Shown: positions 53,601 to 62,679, numbered from the stretch's first letter. The stretch is DNA of 64,000 nt from Caprella mutica (GCA_947561585.1 CANNZV010000914.1:485703-549702), one strand, 5' to 3'. Notes: a model not told the origin generated them from the sequence alone. Numbers and translations: made by a program.

Positions 53601-56600
53601 TAAGGCCAAGGTACATCGAAGATAACTCGCCTGACACACTTGAGCTGTAATCATCTGAATGGAAAGACAAATTTAATCCCTTGTAACTTCCAACATCTAA
53701 GGAGATGAAATTCTCAAATTCTTCATTTGCCGATATTGTAAAATTCAATTTAGGGATGACAAGAAGATTCATTTCATTAGAGAAGTAGTAGAGGCTATTA
53801 GTCAGGTTCCATTTGTTAGTGACAGAGAAGTCATCCTGAGCGAATCTGTAGAAGGCGTTCTCCATTCCGCATCTGTGATCAAAGTGTTTCAGGATTTCAA
53901 AATTAGGAACAATTTGTAAACCACTTTTGGAAGATAGTTCGAATGTAGAAATTTCTGGCTCGACATAATAGCTAAATTTGAAATTGGATTCCGTTTCAAA
54001 TATTTTGAAATGTGCATTCACGTAATATTCTCCCAAGCGTCCATATGACAGTATATTTTTACTCACTTCCACTTGGATTTCAACTGGGTTTTGAACCTCA
54101 CAATAGGACTTCCTACCATCTTGACCATTAAGAGTAGACGTGTAACAAGTATCTTCGAAAACCCAATTAACAGATTTATCGAAATATACTCTCACTTGAC
54201 CAGATAGTTTCTTATCATTCAATTGGCAATGAGCGGTTCCAATTCCATCCACCATTTCGTATTTAAGATCGAATAAACTGATAAATTTGAAAACAATTTT
54301 ACCATTTTCAACATCGGTTAACTGGAACAAAACACCGATTAGTTCTGCATCATCGAAATTTATAAAGAAAGACAAATCGTTTGAGGTTCTGCTCCCTTCA
54401 ATTCTTAATGAACTGGTATCTTTACTATTAATTTTATTTGCATCATAATAAGGATGTAAAATTGTTCTGATGTAATAACGAAGTAACTTGGCTAAGAGAG
54501 GACTCGCAATATTCACAATTGACGTGTCAGAATCATGTCGAACATGAATGCTCGATAAATCATTACGAATTTGAAAAATACTATTCAGTTCAAATTCATC
54601 ATGAAGAAGTTCTCCATCTAAAGTGACTTTGATAACGGGATAAAATTTACTCGCTTCAAACATCAACTCGGTTTCAAATCTCGTTCTTTGATAAAGTAAG
54701 AACCACTTTATTTCAATTTGCTGCCCTGCTAGATTCTTGAATTTGAACTGAAAAGAAGGGTTATATATGAATTGAAATTTATAATTGCTCTCGATTTCAT
54801 ATCGTTTTCCAAGACTGGGGTTTTCTCCCTCTATTGACAGTTTGCATGAATTAAAGCGGTAGTTACATTCCACATCAGCTACCATAGACTCATTGAAGAT
54901 GCCATCCAATACAAAATTTAAAACAGAATTGAGTCTTCTTTTGTTTCCCATTCCGAAATCAATATCATTTGAAAAGTAGAATATACGGTGTCCAAGATGG
55001 TTCAACTTTATGATGTAAATAAATTTGAGAGGTGCAGGATTATTGTAATCAATCATCAACGAATAGTATTGCTCTTGATTCACATTTAATGCTATTGCAG
55101 AGGCATGCTTTCTGTTTTCGTATAGATACTCTCCTACAATGGAAAACGATTCCAAATCATATATATTAGTATTTCCCGTAATATTTAGTGATGTAGTTGT
55201 ACTGGCGGTGTTTATTTGGTCGTAGTTCAAAGTTATTACTCCATTTTTCTCGTTAATCACAAACGAAGCGTTTCCTGATGCAGTTAATTCAGATATTTCA
55301 AGTTCAGAATCAATATAAAAGTCAACCATATATGCTGGCACTTTAAATGTAATATCGTTAGTTACGTAGGAATAGTTGTCCATAATACCCGTTACTTTAA
55401 TTTGATAGGGAGTTTTTTCATACCCAAGTTTTATCTGGTTGTCGTATTTTATAACTCTGGGTTCAAATGAATTAGAAAACAACCATTTAGCAATAATAAA
55501 TCCATCTAATTTTGGACTGCTTACGTAAATTTCTGTGTTAAGAAGATGCATCTTTCCTGTCAACAAGTAGCTTGTAAAAGGTATTGTGAGTTTAACGGCA
55601 ACATAATCAAGATCAACAAAATCCCAAAGTAATCGGTACATTTCAACTTGTTCAGTGTGTGGAAATTGGACAGTACAGTTTAAATTTCCTAAGAGAGGAG
55701 TTTCAATGTCCATATCACCATAGAAATCGTAATTAACTGTTTCGGGTATCTCTACATTCAAGTGAAAAGAATATAGGGGCACAGTCACATCTAGAGAGAA
55801 ATCGGCATTGATAGGCTCAAAAGTTAAACCTGATAAAACTGCTCTCGCAATATATACTTTTTCAACCTTCTCAAAGTTGATTTTCAGTTTTCCATCACTG
55901 CTCTTCAGCAACAAGTAGGAATTTCCTTCTAAATCATCAACAATTTCCAGTACTATATTTTCTTTAAATACCTTAATATTCAAGTTCAACGTCGCTTTAC
56001 CCATTCTATGTGCAAACTCGAAATCTAATTGTCCTAAGCCTCTGTAATTTAAAGTTAAAGATGCTCGTGACCTCTTCAATAAACCATAAAGTGAAAATGA
56101 CCGAATAAAATAGAATCTGCTGCTTACGTTTATGTTAATATCATATTTTGAACCGAATTCAACAAGAGCTATAGTTGGCTCCTGAGAGTTAGGAATAAAG
56201 ATATCAACCTTCTTGTCACTGTCGGTAGATAGAAATATCTTTAGATTGTTGTTTGATGTTACATTTAACTTGTATAAAGAATTTGAATAATCGTACAGGA
56301 ATTCTAGATCGATCGATTCATAGTCGGCATAAGGAGTCGTAATTTGGAAATTTCCTTTGCCGTAAGTAGTGTAATAACTTAAAGCACCGCTTCCCCGTAA
56401 AGATATATATGGATCACTCTTTCCAAAACCAATACTTGAATCTGCATTCACTGAAACTGATATCATTTTATTTTCAAATTCAGTGCTTACTTTTACATAC
56501 TCATTGAAGCCTCTGCAATCAAATTCAAAGCCTTTTTCTGTTTTTTGGAAGGTCAGTGATATATCTTGCGTTTCATCTAATGAGGTTGACATGTTGAACT

Positions 56601-59600
56601 GTATTGATTCGAAATAATATCCAATCAATCCGATGTTGTTTCTCAATGATCTCTTCGACCTTCTTTGGGCGTTATTTTCGAAATCTTCAGAATTGGTTAT
56701 AACTAAGGATACCAATTTTTTCAATTCAGATTTTGTAGTATCCATTGATAGAAAAATCGAGTTAGATTCTCTTTGGTATTTCAAATTGTAACTGTCCTGC
56801 TTACTTGTCTTAATTAGGAGTACATTCTTTTTAAGATAATTCTTGTTTGTGAAATGATTGATACAAAACTTGAATCCTAAATGATTGAATTTCTCTAAGC
56901 ATTGCAAATCATTGCTGTCTGACTTGGACGAACTCATCGGAACTACATCAGAGTCATCTACTACTGTAATCACAGAGGATTCAAATTTGATCAGGTCTAA
57001 TTTATCCTCAATAGCTTTTAAACTTATATCGACTAATCTTCCATTATCTACTTTTATCTTTCCATTGATAGGGAGTGAGACATTCAAATTGGATATTAGT
57101 TTCAAACCATACTTTGTAACATGGAGATCTACCAGCATTGAAGCATTCATGTGACAAGATAGAGATGGATGTATGAATCCGTCAATATCAATGTCACTAA
57201 GACTGTTCAATTTGAATTGACCATTCATATTTAAATTTACAGTACCGAAACCACTAAGATTCAAATTAACTGGGAAACCAATTATTGTTGGATAGGTAAT
57301 TTCTGAATCCATAAGATTATATGACGTTGTTCTGTTAGAAGTGACCCCACGTGCTAAATCTATTATGATTTGTTTGAAAAATGAAACATCCATGGAAGGG
57401 CTCTTCAAATTTCCAAAACTATTTACATGAAGTAACTTACCGAAAGCCTTCACGTAGTAAGAATTATCAGCACCAGAATCATGTTCAATCAATGGTACAG
57501 AGACAAAAGTGTTATGTTGATAAGTTCCATAACTACTCAAAAATTTCATCACATCACTCTCCAAGCTTTCAAATCGTCCTCCAAATTCTAGGATATTCAT
57601 CGGTTTTCCAAATACTTTTGAAGTCAAATTCAACATCATTGATCTTGGTATAGAAGAATCCTCAGAAAAAATAACATTAGTTTCCAAAGCTGTATCATAA
57701 CCTTGTTCCGTATTCAAATGAGTATAATAGTTCCTAGACAATTTTAGATTCCTATCTTCATACTTTGAGGATAAGACATAGTCGTTAACCAACCGTACAA
57801 TTAGCTGGTTACTTCTTTGGGTCTTCACTAAATTTTTCAAATGTGACCATACGAAAGATCCTACCTGAGTAACACTCTCAAAGCTGAGTTGATGATGTAG
57901 TTTTTCGAATAAATAAGGTGACGGACACTTCATTAATGACAAATAAGAAGCAATCCTCAGTTCAGAATTTTGGTTCTGGTCTTGGAAAATTCTCAATAAT
58001 TGATTGGAGCCTAAATTACACGGAGTTTTTCGAAGAGTTTTTAGAGCACTAACTCTTATGTTCATAGAATTTGATTCATCTGTGAAACATTTTTCGATTA
58101 GATGTACATCATTAAATTGCGCAGCATTTTCTAAAGCCAGCAAAGCTAGTAATGCCTTGTCACTATTTCTTGTTGGAGGAAAGTGGCATGTCGGTCCTAA
58201 GTAGGATTCTATTAACTCAATCACCAGTCTGATCGGTTCCTTTTCCATACAATTTGGGTCTGTGGAGCAATAATTGCTTACCATGGACGATATCCCCATC
58301 AAAAATTGATCACTTTGTACTTTATGCTTTATATCCTGGAAAATGGAAATAGACATAATTATGTTTTAGTATTAATAACAGCTAATTGTATTTATGTATC
58401 AGCAATATTTCTTACGGGAATCATGTTGAAAATTTCGATATCAAGATTAGATGAATAGGTAGCTTCAGCGATCAATTTCTCCAAATCTTCAACCAATTGG
58501 TCTGATGACTTGTCAGAGAGAAATTGGGAACTTGATAATCCTTGAAACTCCAATGAGGAAAACTTGACGTTTGAACCTGCAACATAATTCTAGTTATTGA
58601 ATTTCTCTATTATATATTGATCATTCAAATTCACAATAAAGGATATTGACCAATATCTGGAGTATTTGCCGTCTTGATTGAAGTTTTTGAGAGTAATAGA
58701 GTGGTGATGAATGAAGATTGAGCTTCATAAAAATTTGATGTAGGTTTCACTTCAAGAATTTGTCGACAGTTCACTTCCTGGATGATATCCCCTGATATTC
58801 TTTGACTGCACTCCTCTTCAGAAGACACAAAATCAACTGATTTTAAGGGAGAAGTTAGAGAAAACCCTTTCATAGACTTAGCCACTCTATCACATGTGTC
58901 GTATGATTTCGTACGATACACGACTTTATCATTTTTAAATTTAGTAGAAACGATATAGCTGGTCGTACACTGTCCTATCACATCAACATCCTTGACTGTC
59001 TATAGATTTAGAAAATAGAGTACAATTAAAATCCTATATTACACCATTACTTCAGTCATCATTTTATTTTGAATATTTTACTGACCTCAGATTCATCAAT
59101 ATCATTCATGGTATTTTGAATCATAGATAAAATTCCTCTTTTGAAATTAGTGATCCAAATTTCTTCCTCAACATTACTGTACAATCTTAAAATGACGCCA
59201 TTATTAAAATCAAATTCTGTTGGAAATTTTCGAATTTCATAGCTGAAGATGTGGCTTTCAGCAGAATCTTCCAGTGCAACATCCAAAATCTGTTGAAATA
59301 ATAATGGGTGATAAATTTATGAGATTAATTTAGCGATTTGGTACGCTAGCCATATGCAAAGTTACTTTTTTAAAATTAAAGCAACTGATATTATAACAGA
59401 ATAATTTGAGTTCTAACCTCTAGAAGGAACCTGCACCTCCCAATTTTACTTATAGCTACTTTGGCAGAAATATCAAAGGAAACATCTTCATCATTTGAGT
59501 GTCCGGTTGTGGCTTTCGCAGAGTAATCATAGATGTACTGTACACCTGAGAATAGTCTTAAATGTAATAAAAAATATACCACAACCTAAAATTGGAGAAA

Positions 59601-61774
59601 AAATCTTGATGTACGAATAGATTCATTTTAGATATTTAAACTCAAGAGTTATTTGAGATAATGAATTGTATAAGTATAGAGTAAACTTACCTTCAGGATA
59701 GTCAAATTTATATTCCTCTACACACGAAGATGAAAAGCCAATTACTTCTGGACATACTGTAATATGCGTACATCTGATATTATGAAATTATAGAATAAGT
59801 GCATAATAAATATCTCAAAGTATTATTAATATTTATATTAATACGATGGCAAATGTGTTTGTGTGTGACGCTTACTATAGCAGTGAGTGGTTTGGAGGAG
59901 AAGGTGAGGGAAGTGAAGATGAGGAAGTGAAGATGTTTGAAGTGAAGACGTGGGAAGTGAAGATGTTTGAAGTGAAGATGTGGGAAGTGAAGATGTGGGA
60001 AGTGAAGACGTGGGAAGTGAAGACGTGGGAAGTGAAGATGGGGAAGTGAAGATGTTTGAAGTGAAGATGTTTGAAGTGAAGACGTGGGAAGTGTCGATGG
60101 GGAAGTGAAGACGTGGGAAGTGTCGATGGGGAAGTGAAGGGAGGGGAGATGAACTGTGTAACTAAAATATAATTAAGTTTAGAAAAAATGTTGTATAGTG
60201 ATAATGTTTGTCACAAAATACGTTAAACAGACATTCTATCAATAGTGCGTCATAAAGTTGGTGCAAATAAAAGTGATGTGTAAGAGGATATTTATAAATG
60301 GTAATCAATAAACAGAATATACTATTATAAAAGAAGCCAGTGTCCTTCGTTATGTCCGTCTCAAAAAAAAAAAAATGGGATAAACAGACACTCTATCAAT
60401 AACACATTATAAAGTTGGTATAAATAAAAGTAATGTCATCAAGAGGATATGTTTAAGTGATGATGAATAAACTATGATAGAAGAAGCCGTGTCAGTTGGT
60501 CAGTCAGTCACAAAATGTGTTAAACAGACTTAGACATATACGTTTATTTCCTAATTCCGAGGAATTTCCACGGGTCAGTAGTCATCACAATTACCAATAA
60601 GTCCAGAGAAGAGCAATACTGCAATAGCAGTCGGTTGCACCAAGTGAACCATCCTTGCAGAGATCCTATAGCAACTGATTTGGTTACTACTCGCCTAGCT
60701 TATCTCAGTGCCTTTACCACTTCTAGAAAGTGGCTGATAGTCCGTACTCTAGATCTACTTGAATGATAATGCAACTGACACGCATTTATTACTTCACAAC
60801 CTTATTCGTTATACTATAGCCAGAAACACGTGATATTTTTGATCATATCTTCGAAAATTTTAATCTCAGTTACTCAGATCCATGGTTAAGACCTTCACTT
60901 TTTCAGTTAATAACAACACGAACAACGACGTCATCACTCTCCAGTACTCGGGAGAGAAATTCGTTTCGTCCTGGCAACTCGTGGTGAACAACTCCCCCGT
61001 TTACGAAGTCAACTCACCGGTTATTCCCGCCGGAATTTGGACCCACCACTGCCATTCCTGGGACGGTAATACGGGCCAGTGGAGTGTTTGGTCTGAGGGA
61101 AAACTGGTCGAATACGGATTCAATGTTAAGGTAAACTTTATAAATCAACCATTGAGATTGTTGTCTAAATTTTTTGGAGTAGAAAGTCTAGAGTGTAAAT
61201 TATCTAATATTAATTTATATCATTTTAAAGAGCTTATATCGATTTGCATTGAACAAATTTATATGTTTAGCAGCAATTACTTGATGAAGAAGAAGGAACA
61301 ATAATGTTTCAACTGTGTAAAAATTATCTAAGATTAACTAATTGTTAGTTTTCCTTTTTCTGACTAAATCCATCATACCAATTCTTGCATTTATCATATA
61401 ATTTCTACTTCAGAATTTTAATTATTTGTCATTATAAATTGTGAAGCAGTTACTAATTCCCTCTTTTTCTCCAGACCATAGGCCTCACCATCCCCAAAGG
61501 AGGAGTTCTAGTCACGGGGCAGCACCAGAACACCCTAGGGGACGGCATGGACCGCAATGAGGGCGTGATCGGGGGCATCACCCTGCTCCACCTCCACAGC
61601 AGGCCCCTCGTTGACCTCAAGGGGTTGTCCAGTGCCGCCAATCTCGTGAAGCAGTTCTCCACCGACTGTCGGGCCTTTGACCGGGGCGATGTGGTCGGAT
61701 GGTTACGAACTGGACGCAAAACCTACGGAGGAGTTCTGACGAGCACCGCTACGCAAAAATGCAAACAGTTCTAA
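50525..61774 (+). CDS. Secreted pentraxin-like protein (four coding exons, about 275 aa)
   Basis: Coding exons are 50525-50659, 51545-51684 (or 51680), 60878-61130 and 61475-61774. Exon 1 gives a hydrophobic signal peptide (MHSVFSFLVSLVLVSAVTSL). Exon 2 contains GFHTCFWIRLDQTNRRSTII, the first pentraxin strand region. Exon 3 has GIWTHHCHSWDGNTGQWSVW, close to the pentraxin signature HxCx(S/T)W. Exon 4 has GGVLVTGQHQNTLGDGMDRN and GVIGGITLLHLHSRPL, the usual C-terminal half. Pentraxins are secreted pattern-recognition proteins. Here the acidic calcium-binding cluster expected after GQ (E-Q-D type) reads H-Q-N, so calcium binding is doubtful. The strong donor AA/GTGAGT at 51681 does not fit the exon 3 phase, whereas a weaker one four bases downstream does; a missed small exon is the alternative. 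Intron 2 is 9.2 kb and holds another gene. Confidence 0.85.
50697..50845 (+). repeat. GCGAGTGCGAGTGTAAAACT minisatellite in pentraxin intron 1
   Basis: Three to four clear units of about 20 bp plus degenerate ones. A short inverted counterpart (CCCACTCGCAATATTTTTTA, TCTCACTCGCAAC) lies at 51215-51280. Confidence 0.75.
51085..51447. repeat. Repeat mosaic in pentraxin intron 1
   Basis: Positions 51085-51160 share GCTAGTTTGTTGTACTGCAC, TTCATGATTGTTTAATGACC and CGGCACGCCC with 25.0-25.37 kb. Positions 51320-51447 share GTACAGTTTCAAAA and TCTAGTATGAGGTTGGTC with the right end of T5 (35290-35386). Confidence 0.6.
51545..51684 (+). CDS. Pentraxin exon 2
   Basis: The acceptor TTTCTCCCAG precedes IELLQDMYVQYAEFMTDVPQ. 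Ending at 51684 (GA/GTGATA) leaves two bases, which fit acceptor 60878. Ending at 51680 (AA/GTGAGT, stronger) leaves one base and does not. Confidence 0.75.
51785..51868 (-). repeat. R1 repeat, copy i (right fragment, split by M3)
   Basis: Contains GTGGCTCCATGATCAAAGTC, CACCTACCACCAGTCGGTGA and CATGAATGCAAT in reverse orientation. It continues on the other side of M3 at 52959. Confidence 0.65.
51878..52949. mobile_element. M3: long-TIR palindromic element, 1072 bp, perfect 9 bp target duplication
   Basis: The left terminus is GGCTCTAGGACAACTGCCAT, the right (reverse complement) GGTGTACGGACATCTGCCAT. TACATAAAT flanks both sides (51869-51877 and 52950-52958). The arms pair over about 450 bp each: TTGTAATGCACTTGTAAAC with GTTTACAAGCGCATTACAA, and AAAGAATAGAGAAACACAAG with CTTGTGTTTGTTCTATTC. 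The right end carries four GGC(A/T)G(T/A)TGTCC words in a row. It lies in pentraxin intron 2 and has no coding capacity. Confidence 0.85.
52959..53138 (-). repeat. R1 repeat, copy j (left fragment, split by M3)
   Basis: The reverse complement gives the R1 5' end: CCCGAACTGTTATAATTTGG, AGCTTTAGAGGATAGCGATA and TTCAACTACGAGGTATTC. It reaches GGTAAGTGACTATATTTATG where M3 interrupts it. Confidence 0.7.
53344..58335 (-). CDS. Lipid transfer protein exon 7 (4992 bp, single huge exon)
   Basis: It begins DIKHKVQSDQFLMG after a TTTTCCAG acceptor; the ATG just upstream at 58356 lies in the intron and is not the start. The exon is open for 1663 codons without interruption and ends TAA at 53344. It encodes the helical domain (SNQLLRIFQDQNQNSELRIA), the beta domains and the furin site. 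A possible polyadenylation signal ATTAAA (minus strand) lies about 40 bp downstream near 53298. Confidence 0.95.
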   Translation of the reverse strand, partial: DIKHKVQSDQFLMGISSMVSNYCSTDPNCMEKEPIRLVIELIESYLGPTCHFPPTRNSDKALLALLALENAAQFNDVHLIEKCFTDESNSMNIRVSALKTLRKTPCNLGSNQLLRIFQDQNQNSELRIASYLSLMKCPSPYLFEKLHHQLSFESVTQVGSFVWSHLKNLVKTQRSNQLIVRLVNDYVLSSKYEDRNLKLSRNYYTHLNTEQGYDTALETNVIFSEDSSIPRSMMLNLTSKVFGKPMNILEFGGRFESLESDVMKFLSSYGTYQHNTFVSVPLIEHDSGADNSYYVKAFGKLLHVNSFGNLKSPSMDVSFFKQIIIDLARGVTSNRTTSYNLMDSEITYPTIIGFPVNLNLSGFGTVNLNMNGQFKLNSLSDIDIDGFIHPSLSCHMNASMLVDLHVTKYGLKLISNLNVSLPINGKIKVDNGRLVDISLKAIEDKLDLIKFESSVITVVDDSDVVPMSSSKSDSNDLQCLEKFNHLGFKFCINHFTNKNYLKKNVLLIKTSKQDSYNLKYQRESNSIFLSMDTTKSELKKLVSLVITNSEDFENNAQRRSKRSLRNNIGLIGYYFESIQFNMSTSLDETQDISLTFQKTEKGFEFDCRGFNEYVKVSTEFENKMISVSVNADSSIGFGKSDPYISLRGSGALSYYTTYGKGNFQITTPYADYESIDLEFLYDYSNSLYKLNVTSNNNLKIFLSTDSDKKVDIFIPNSQEPTIALVEFGSKYDININVSSRFYFIRSFSLYGLLKRSRASLTLNYRGLGQLDFEFAHRMGKATLNLNIKVFKENIVLEIVDDLEGNSYLLLKSSDGKLKINFEKVEKVYIARAVLSGLTFEPINADFSLDVTVPLYSFHLNVEIPETVNYDFYGDMDIETPLLGNLNCTVQFPHTEQVEMYRLLWDFVDLDYVAVKLTIPFTSYLLTGKMHLLNTEIYVSSPKLDGFIIAKWLFSNSFEPRVIKYDNQIKLGYEKTPYQIKVTGIMDNYSYVTNDITFKVPAYMVDFYIDSELEISELTASGNASFVINEKNGVITLNYDQINTASTTTSLNITGNTNIYDLESFSIVGEYLYENRKHASAIALNVNQEQYYSLMIDYNNPAPLKFIYIIKLNHLGHRIFYFSNDIDFGMGNKRRLNSVLNFVLDGIFNESMVADVECNYRFNSCKLSIEGENPSLGKRYEIESNYKFQFIYNPSFQFKFKNLAGQQIEIKWFLLYQRTRFETELMFEASKFYPVIKVTLDGELLHDEFELNSIFQIRNDLSSIHVRHDSDTSIVNIASPLLAKLLRYYIRTILHPYYDANKINSKDTSSLRIEGSRTSNDLSFFINFDDAELIGVLFQLTDVENGKIVFKFISLFDLKYEMVDGIGTAHCQLNDKKLSGQVRVYFDKSVNWVFEDTCYTSTLNGQDGRKSYCEVQNPVEIQVEVSKNILSYGRLGEYYVNAHFKIFETESNFKFSYYVEPEISTFELSSKSGLQIVPNFEILKHFDHRCGMENAFYRFAQDDFSVTNKWNLTNSLYYFSNEMNLLVIPKLNFTISANEEFENFISLDVGSYKGLNLSFHSDDYSSSVSGELSSMYLGLNSVPYQLNYYLDENTRLNVFAELTVAPDVVIHSNLTYLADYPRNRVRHMYENEILNYYPLRDFLGYKLVSVIFYESPFRSCLGMK
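53344..60652 (-). CDS. Large lipid transfer protein, apolipophorin/vitellogenin superfamily (seven coding exons, 1985 aa)
   Basis: Exons in transcript order are 60652-60595, 59756-59691, 59545-59418, 59289-59086, 58999-58651, 58576-58416 and 58335-53344. All junctions are GT-AG with matching phases, and the total of 5958 nt is exactly divisible by three. Residues 1-20 form a signal peptide (MVHLVQPTAIAVLLFSGLIV), followed by CPEVIGFSSSCVEEYKFDYP, typical of the lipoprotein N-terminal domain. The helical lipovitellin-like region covers about residues 270-590. TIIGFPVNLNLSGFGTVNLN near residue 665 is the family hallmark of the following beta-sheet domain. RRSKRS at 880-885 is a furin-type site, as in apolipophorin II/I precursors. 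The C-terminal thousand residues are beta-rich repeats. No von Willebrand D domain or polyserine tract is seen, so it is not a standard vitellogenin, and it is far shorter than classical apolipophorin (above 3000 aa). Inferred role: secreted haemolymph lipid carrier. The whole gene lies inside pentraxin intron 2, antisense. Confidence 0.92.
58416..59756 (-). CDS. Lipid transfer protein exons 2-6 (N-terminal lipid-transfer domain)
   Basis: Five small exons: 59756-59691, 59545-59418, 59289-59086, 58999-58651 and 58576-58416. They encode GVQYIYDYSAKATTGHSNDE, IGRCRFLLE, LDVALEDSAESHIFSYEIRK, LRLYSNVEEEIWITNFKRGI, DVDVIGQCTTSYIVSTKF and FQGLSSSQFLSDKSSDQLVE. These match the N-terminal beta-barrel and early helical parts of vitellogenin_N proteins. 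Introns are about 80-150 bp, compact compared with the rest of the window. Confidence 0.88.
59895..60140 (+). repeat. 15 bp GAAGTGAAGATGTGG minisatellite
   Basis: About 15 units with variants GATGTTT, GACGTGG and GATGGGG, in intron 1 of the lipid transfer gene. It produces a spurious plus-strand frame. Confidence 0.9.
60205..60540 (+). repeat. Two tandem copies of a ~155 bp segment plus a partial third
   Basis: CACAAAATACGTTAAACAGA, TCTATCAATAGTGCGTCATA and AAGAGGATATTTATAA repeat as GGGATAAACAGACACTCTAT, CAATAACACATTATAAAGTT and AAGAGGATATGTTTAA. CACAAAATGTGTTAAACAGA begins a third copy at 60513. They lie in intron 1 of the lipid transfer gene. Confidence 0.75.
60595..60652 (-). CDS. Lipid transfer protein exon 1 (signal peptide)
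   Basis: ATG at 60652 in context AAGGATGG, encoding MVHLVQPTAIAVLLFSGLI and one base, then donor G/GTAATT. Chosen because it gives a clear signal peptide, has a usable donor, and restores phase to the exon at 59756. It is only 225 bp from the pentraxin exon 3 acceptor. Confidence 0.75.
60770..60820 (-). promoter_or_regulatory. Possible core promoter of the lipid transfer gene
   Basis: On the minus strand TATAGTATAA (about 60818-60809) precedes TCAGTT (60778-60773), an arthropod-type initiator, by roughly 40 bases. This is a little wider than the usual 30. It lies upstream of the ATG at 60652 and within 110 bp of the pentraxin exon 3 acceptor. Weak evidence. Confidence 0.25.
60878..61130 (+). 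CDS. Pentraxin exon 3
   Basis: The acceptor TTACTCAG precedes ATCCATGG. It encodes SMVKTFTFSVNNNTNNDVIT and the signature segment with HHCHSW, ending at donor AAG/GTAAAC in phase 0. The previous AG at 60869 would give a different phase. Confidence 0.8.
61475..61774 (+). CDS. Pentraxin exon 4 (C-terminal half and stop)
   Basis: The acceptor TTTTCTCCAG precedes TIGLTIPKGGVLVTGQHQNT. It continues through SAANLVKQFSTDCRAFDRGD and ends CKQF with TAA at 61772. It is clearly more GC-rich than anything around it. Confidence 0.88.
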   Translation, partial: TIGLTIPKGGVLVTGQHQNTLGDGMDRNEGVIGGITLLHLHSRPLVDLKGLSSAANLVKQFSTDCRAFDRGDVVGWLRTGRKTYGGVLTSTATQKCKQF

Positions 61775-61798
61775 CAAAGAAGTAGCAAGGAATGATTG

Positions 61799-61804
61799 AA
61801 TAAA
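61799..61804 (+). terminator. Polyadenylation signal of the pentraxin gene
   Basis: AATAAA lies 25 bp after the TAA, followed by a T-rich stretch (GTCTTCTTTTAGTGG), a standard cleavage/polyadenylation arrangement. Confidence 0.75.
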
Positions 61805-62670
61805 CTGTCTTCTTTTAGTGGTTTTAATGAAGGAAAATTAAGTGCTATTTTTCAATGAGATTATTGGGTGTCTAAAATAACGACAGGTTACCAACTTCAA
61901 CAGATTTTTCAAAATAGTTTCACAAACCGTTTCAGTTCCAAGAATAGTTTGATGTTAAACTTTGGAATGAAATTATTCTGGTAATTTACAAAAAAATATT
62001 CCCTAACATGTATTATATATATTATTCAATATGCATCAGCTTCTAAGTTACAAAATTTGATTTTCCTAATTCATTTCGTCAAATTGAATTGTACAGAAAA
62101 TATATGCTTTAAATAGTAAAAAAAACAGATTGAAATCCTTATATAAACTTTGAATTAGGTGATAGTTCATCGTATTTATTAATATAATAATTAATTTATA
62201 CTATGTATTTTTGTAACAAACATATATTCATTATTTTATAGAACACTTTTATTTATTTATATCATGACATGATATTATCAAACGACATCTAGCAATATTT
62301 AAAAAATGCAACATTTCATTCTAAATGGAGATTTGATCATTTCAATTGTTGAAAACTTGTTACTTATGAAACTGATTGAAAAACGAGTTCCTATTTTATT
62401 CTTCTGAATTTTTTTAATCGGATGAAAAATATTTAAAATTTTCACTGTTTTTATTATTACCCAAAATAACAATTGGAACATATAAAGACTACGGACTACC
62501 ACTTATTCTAAAGTGAATACAATTAAATGTAATTATAAATGTACAATGGTTGGACATAAATTGAAAAACCTTGCAGTTCTTCCGGCGAATCCAGATTGGT
62601 GAAGTTCTCGACAAACAGTTTTTTGTGTGGAAACTGTGTTCTGTAGGTGCTTTTTGAGCTCCACAGTGTT
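61805..62670. other. AT-rich DNA downstream of pentraxin, no gene seen
   Basis: No exon, RNA gene or repeat recognised. Confidence 0.35.
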
Positions 62671-62679
62671 CTAAAATCT

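Noticed and set aside
56885..58204. Plus-strand open frames opposite the lipid transfer exon
   Set aside because: Shadow frames of the long minus-strand coding exon; no independent signals.
58336..58356. ATG at 58356 as the start of the lipid transfer protein
   Set aside because: It lies in intron sequence before a good acceptor; six upstream exons with matching phase and a signal peptide give a better start at 60652.
59846..60049. 67-codon frame rich in EVKMWEVK
   Set aside because: Translation of the 15 bp minisatellite inside the lipid transfer gene intron.
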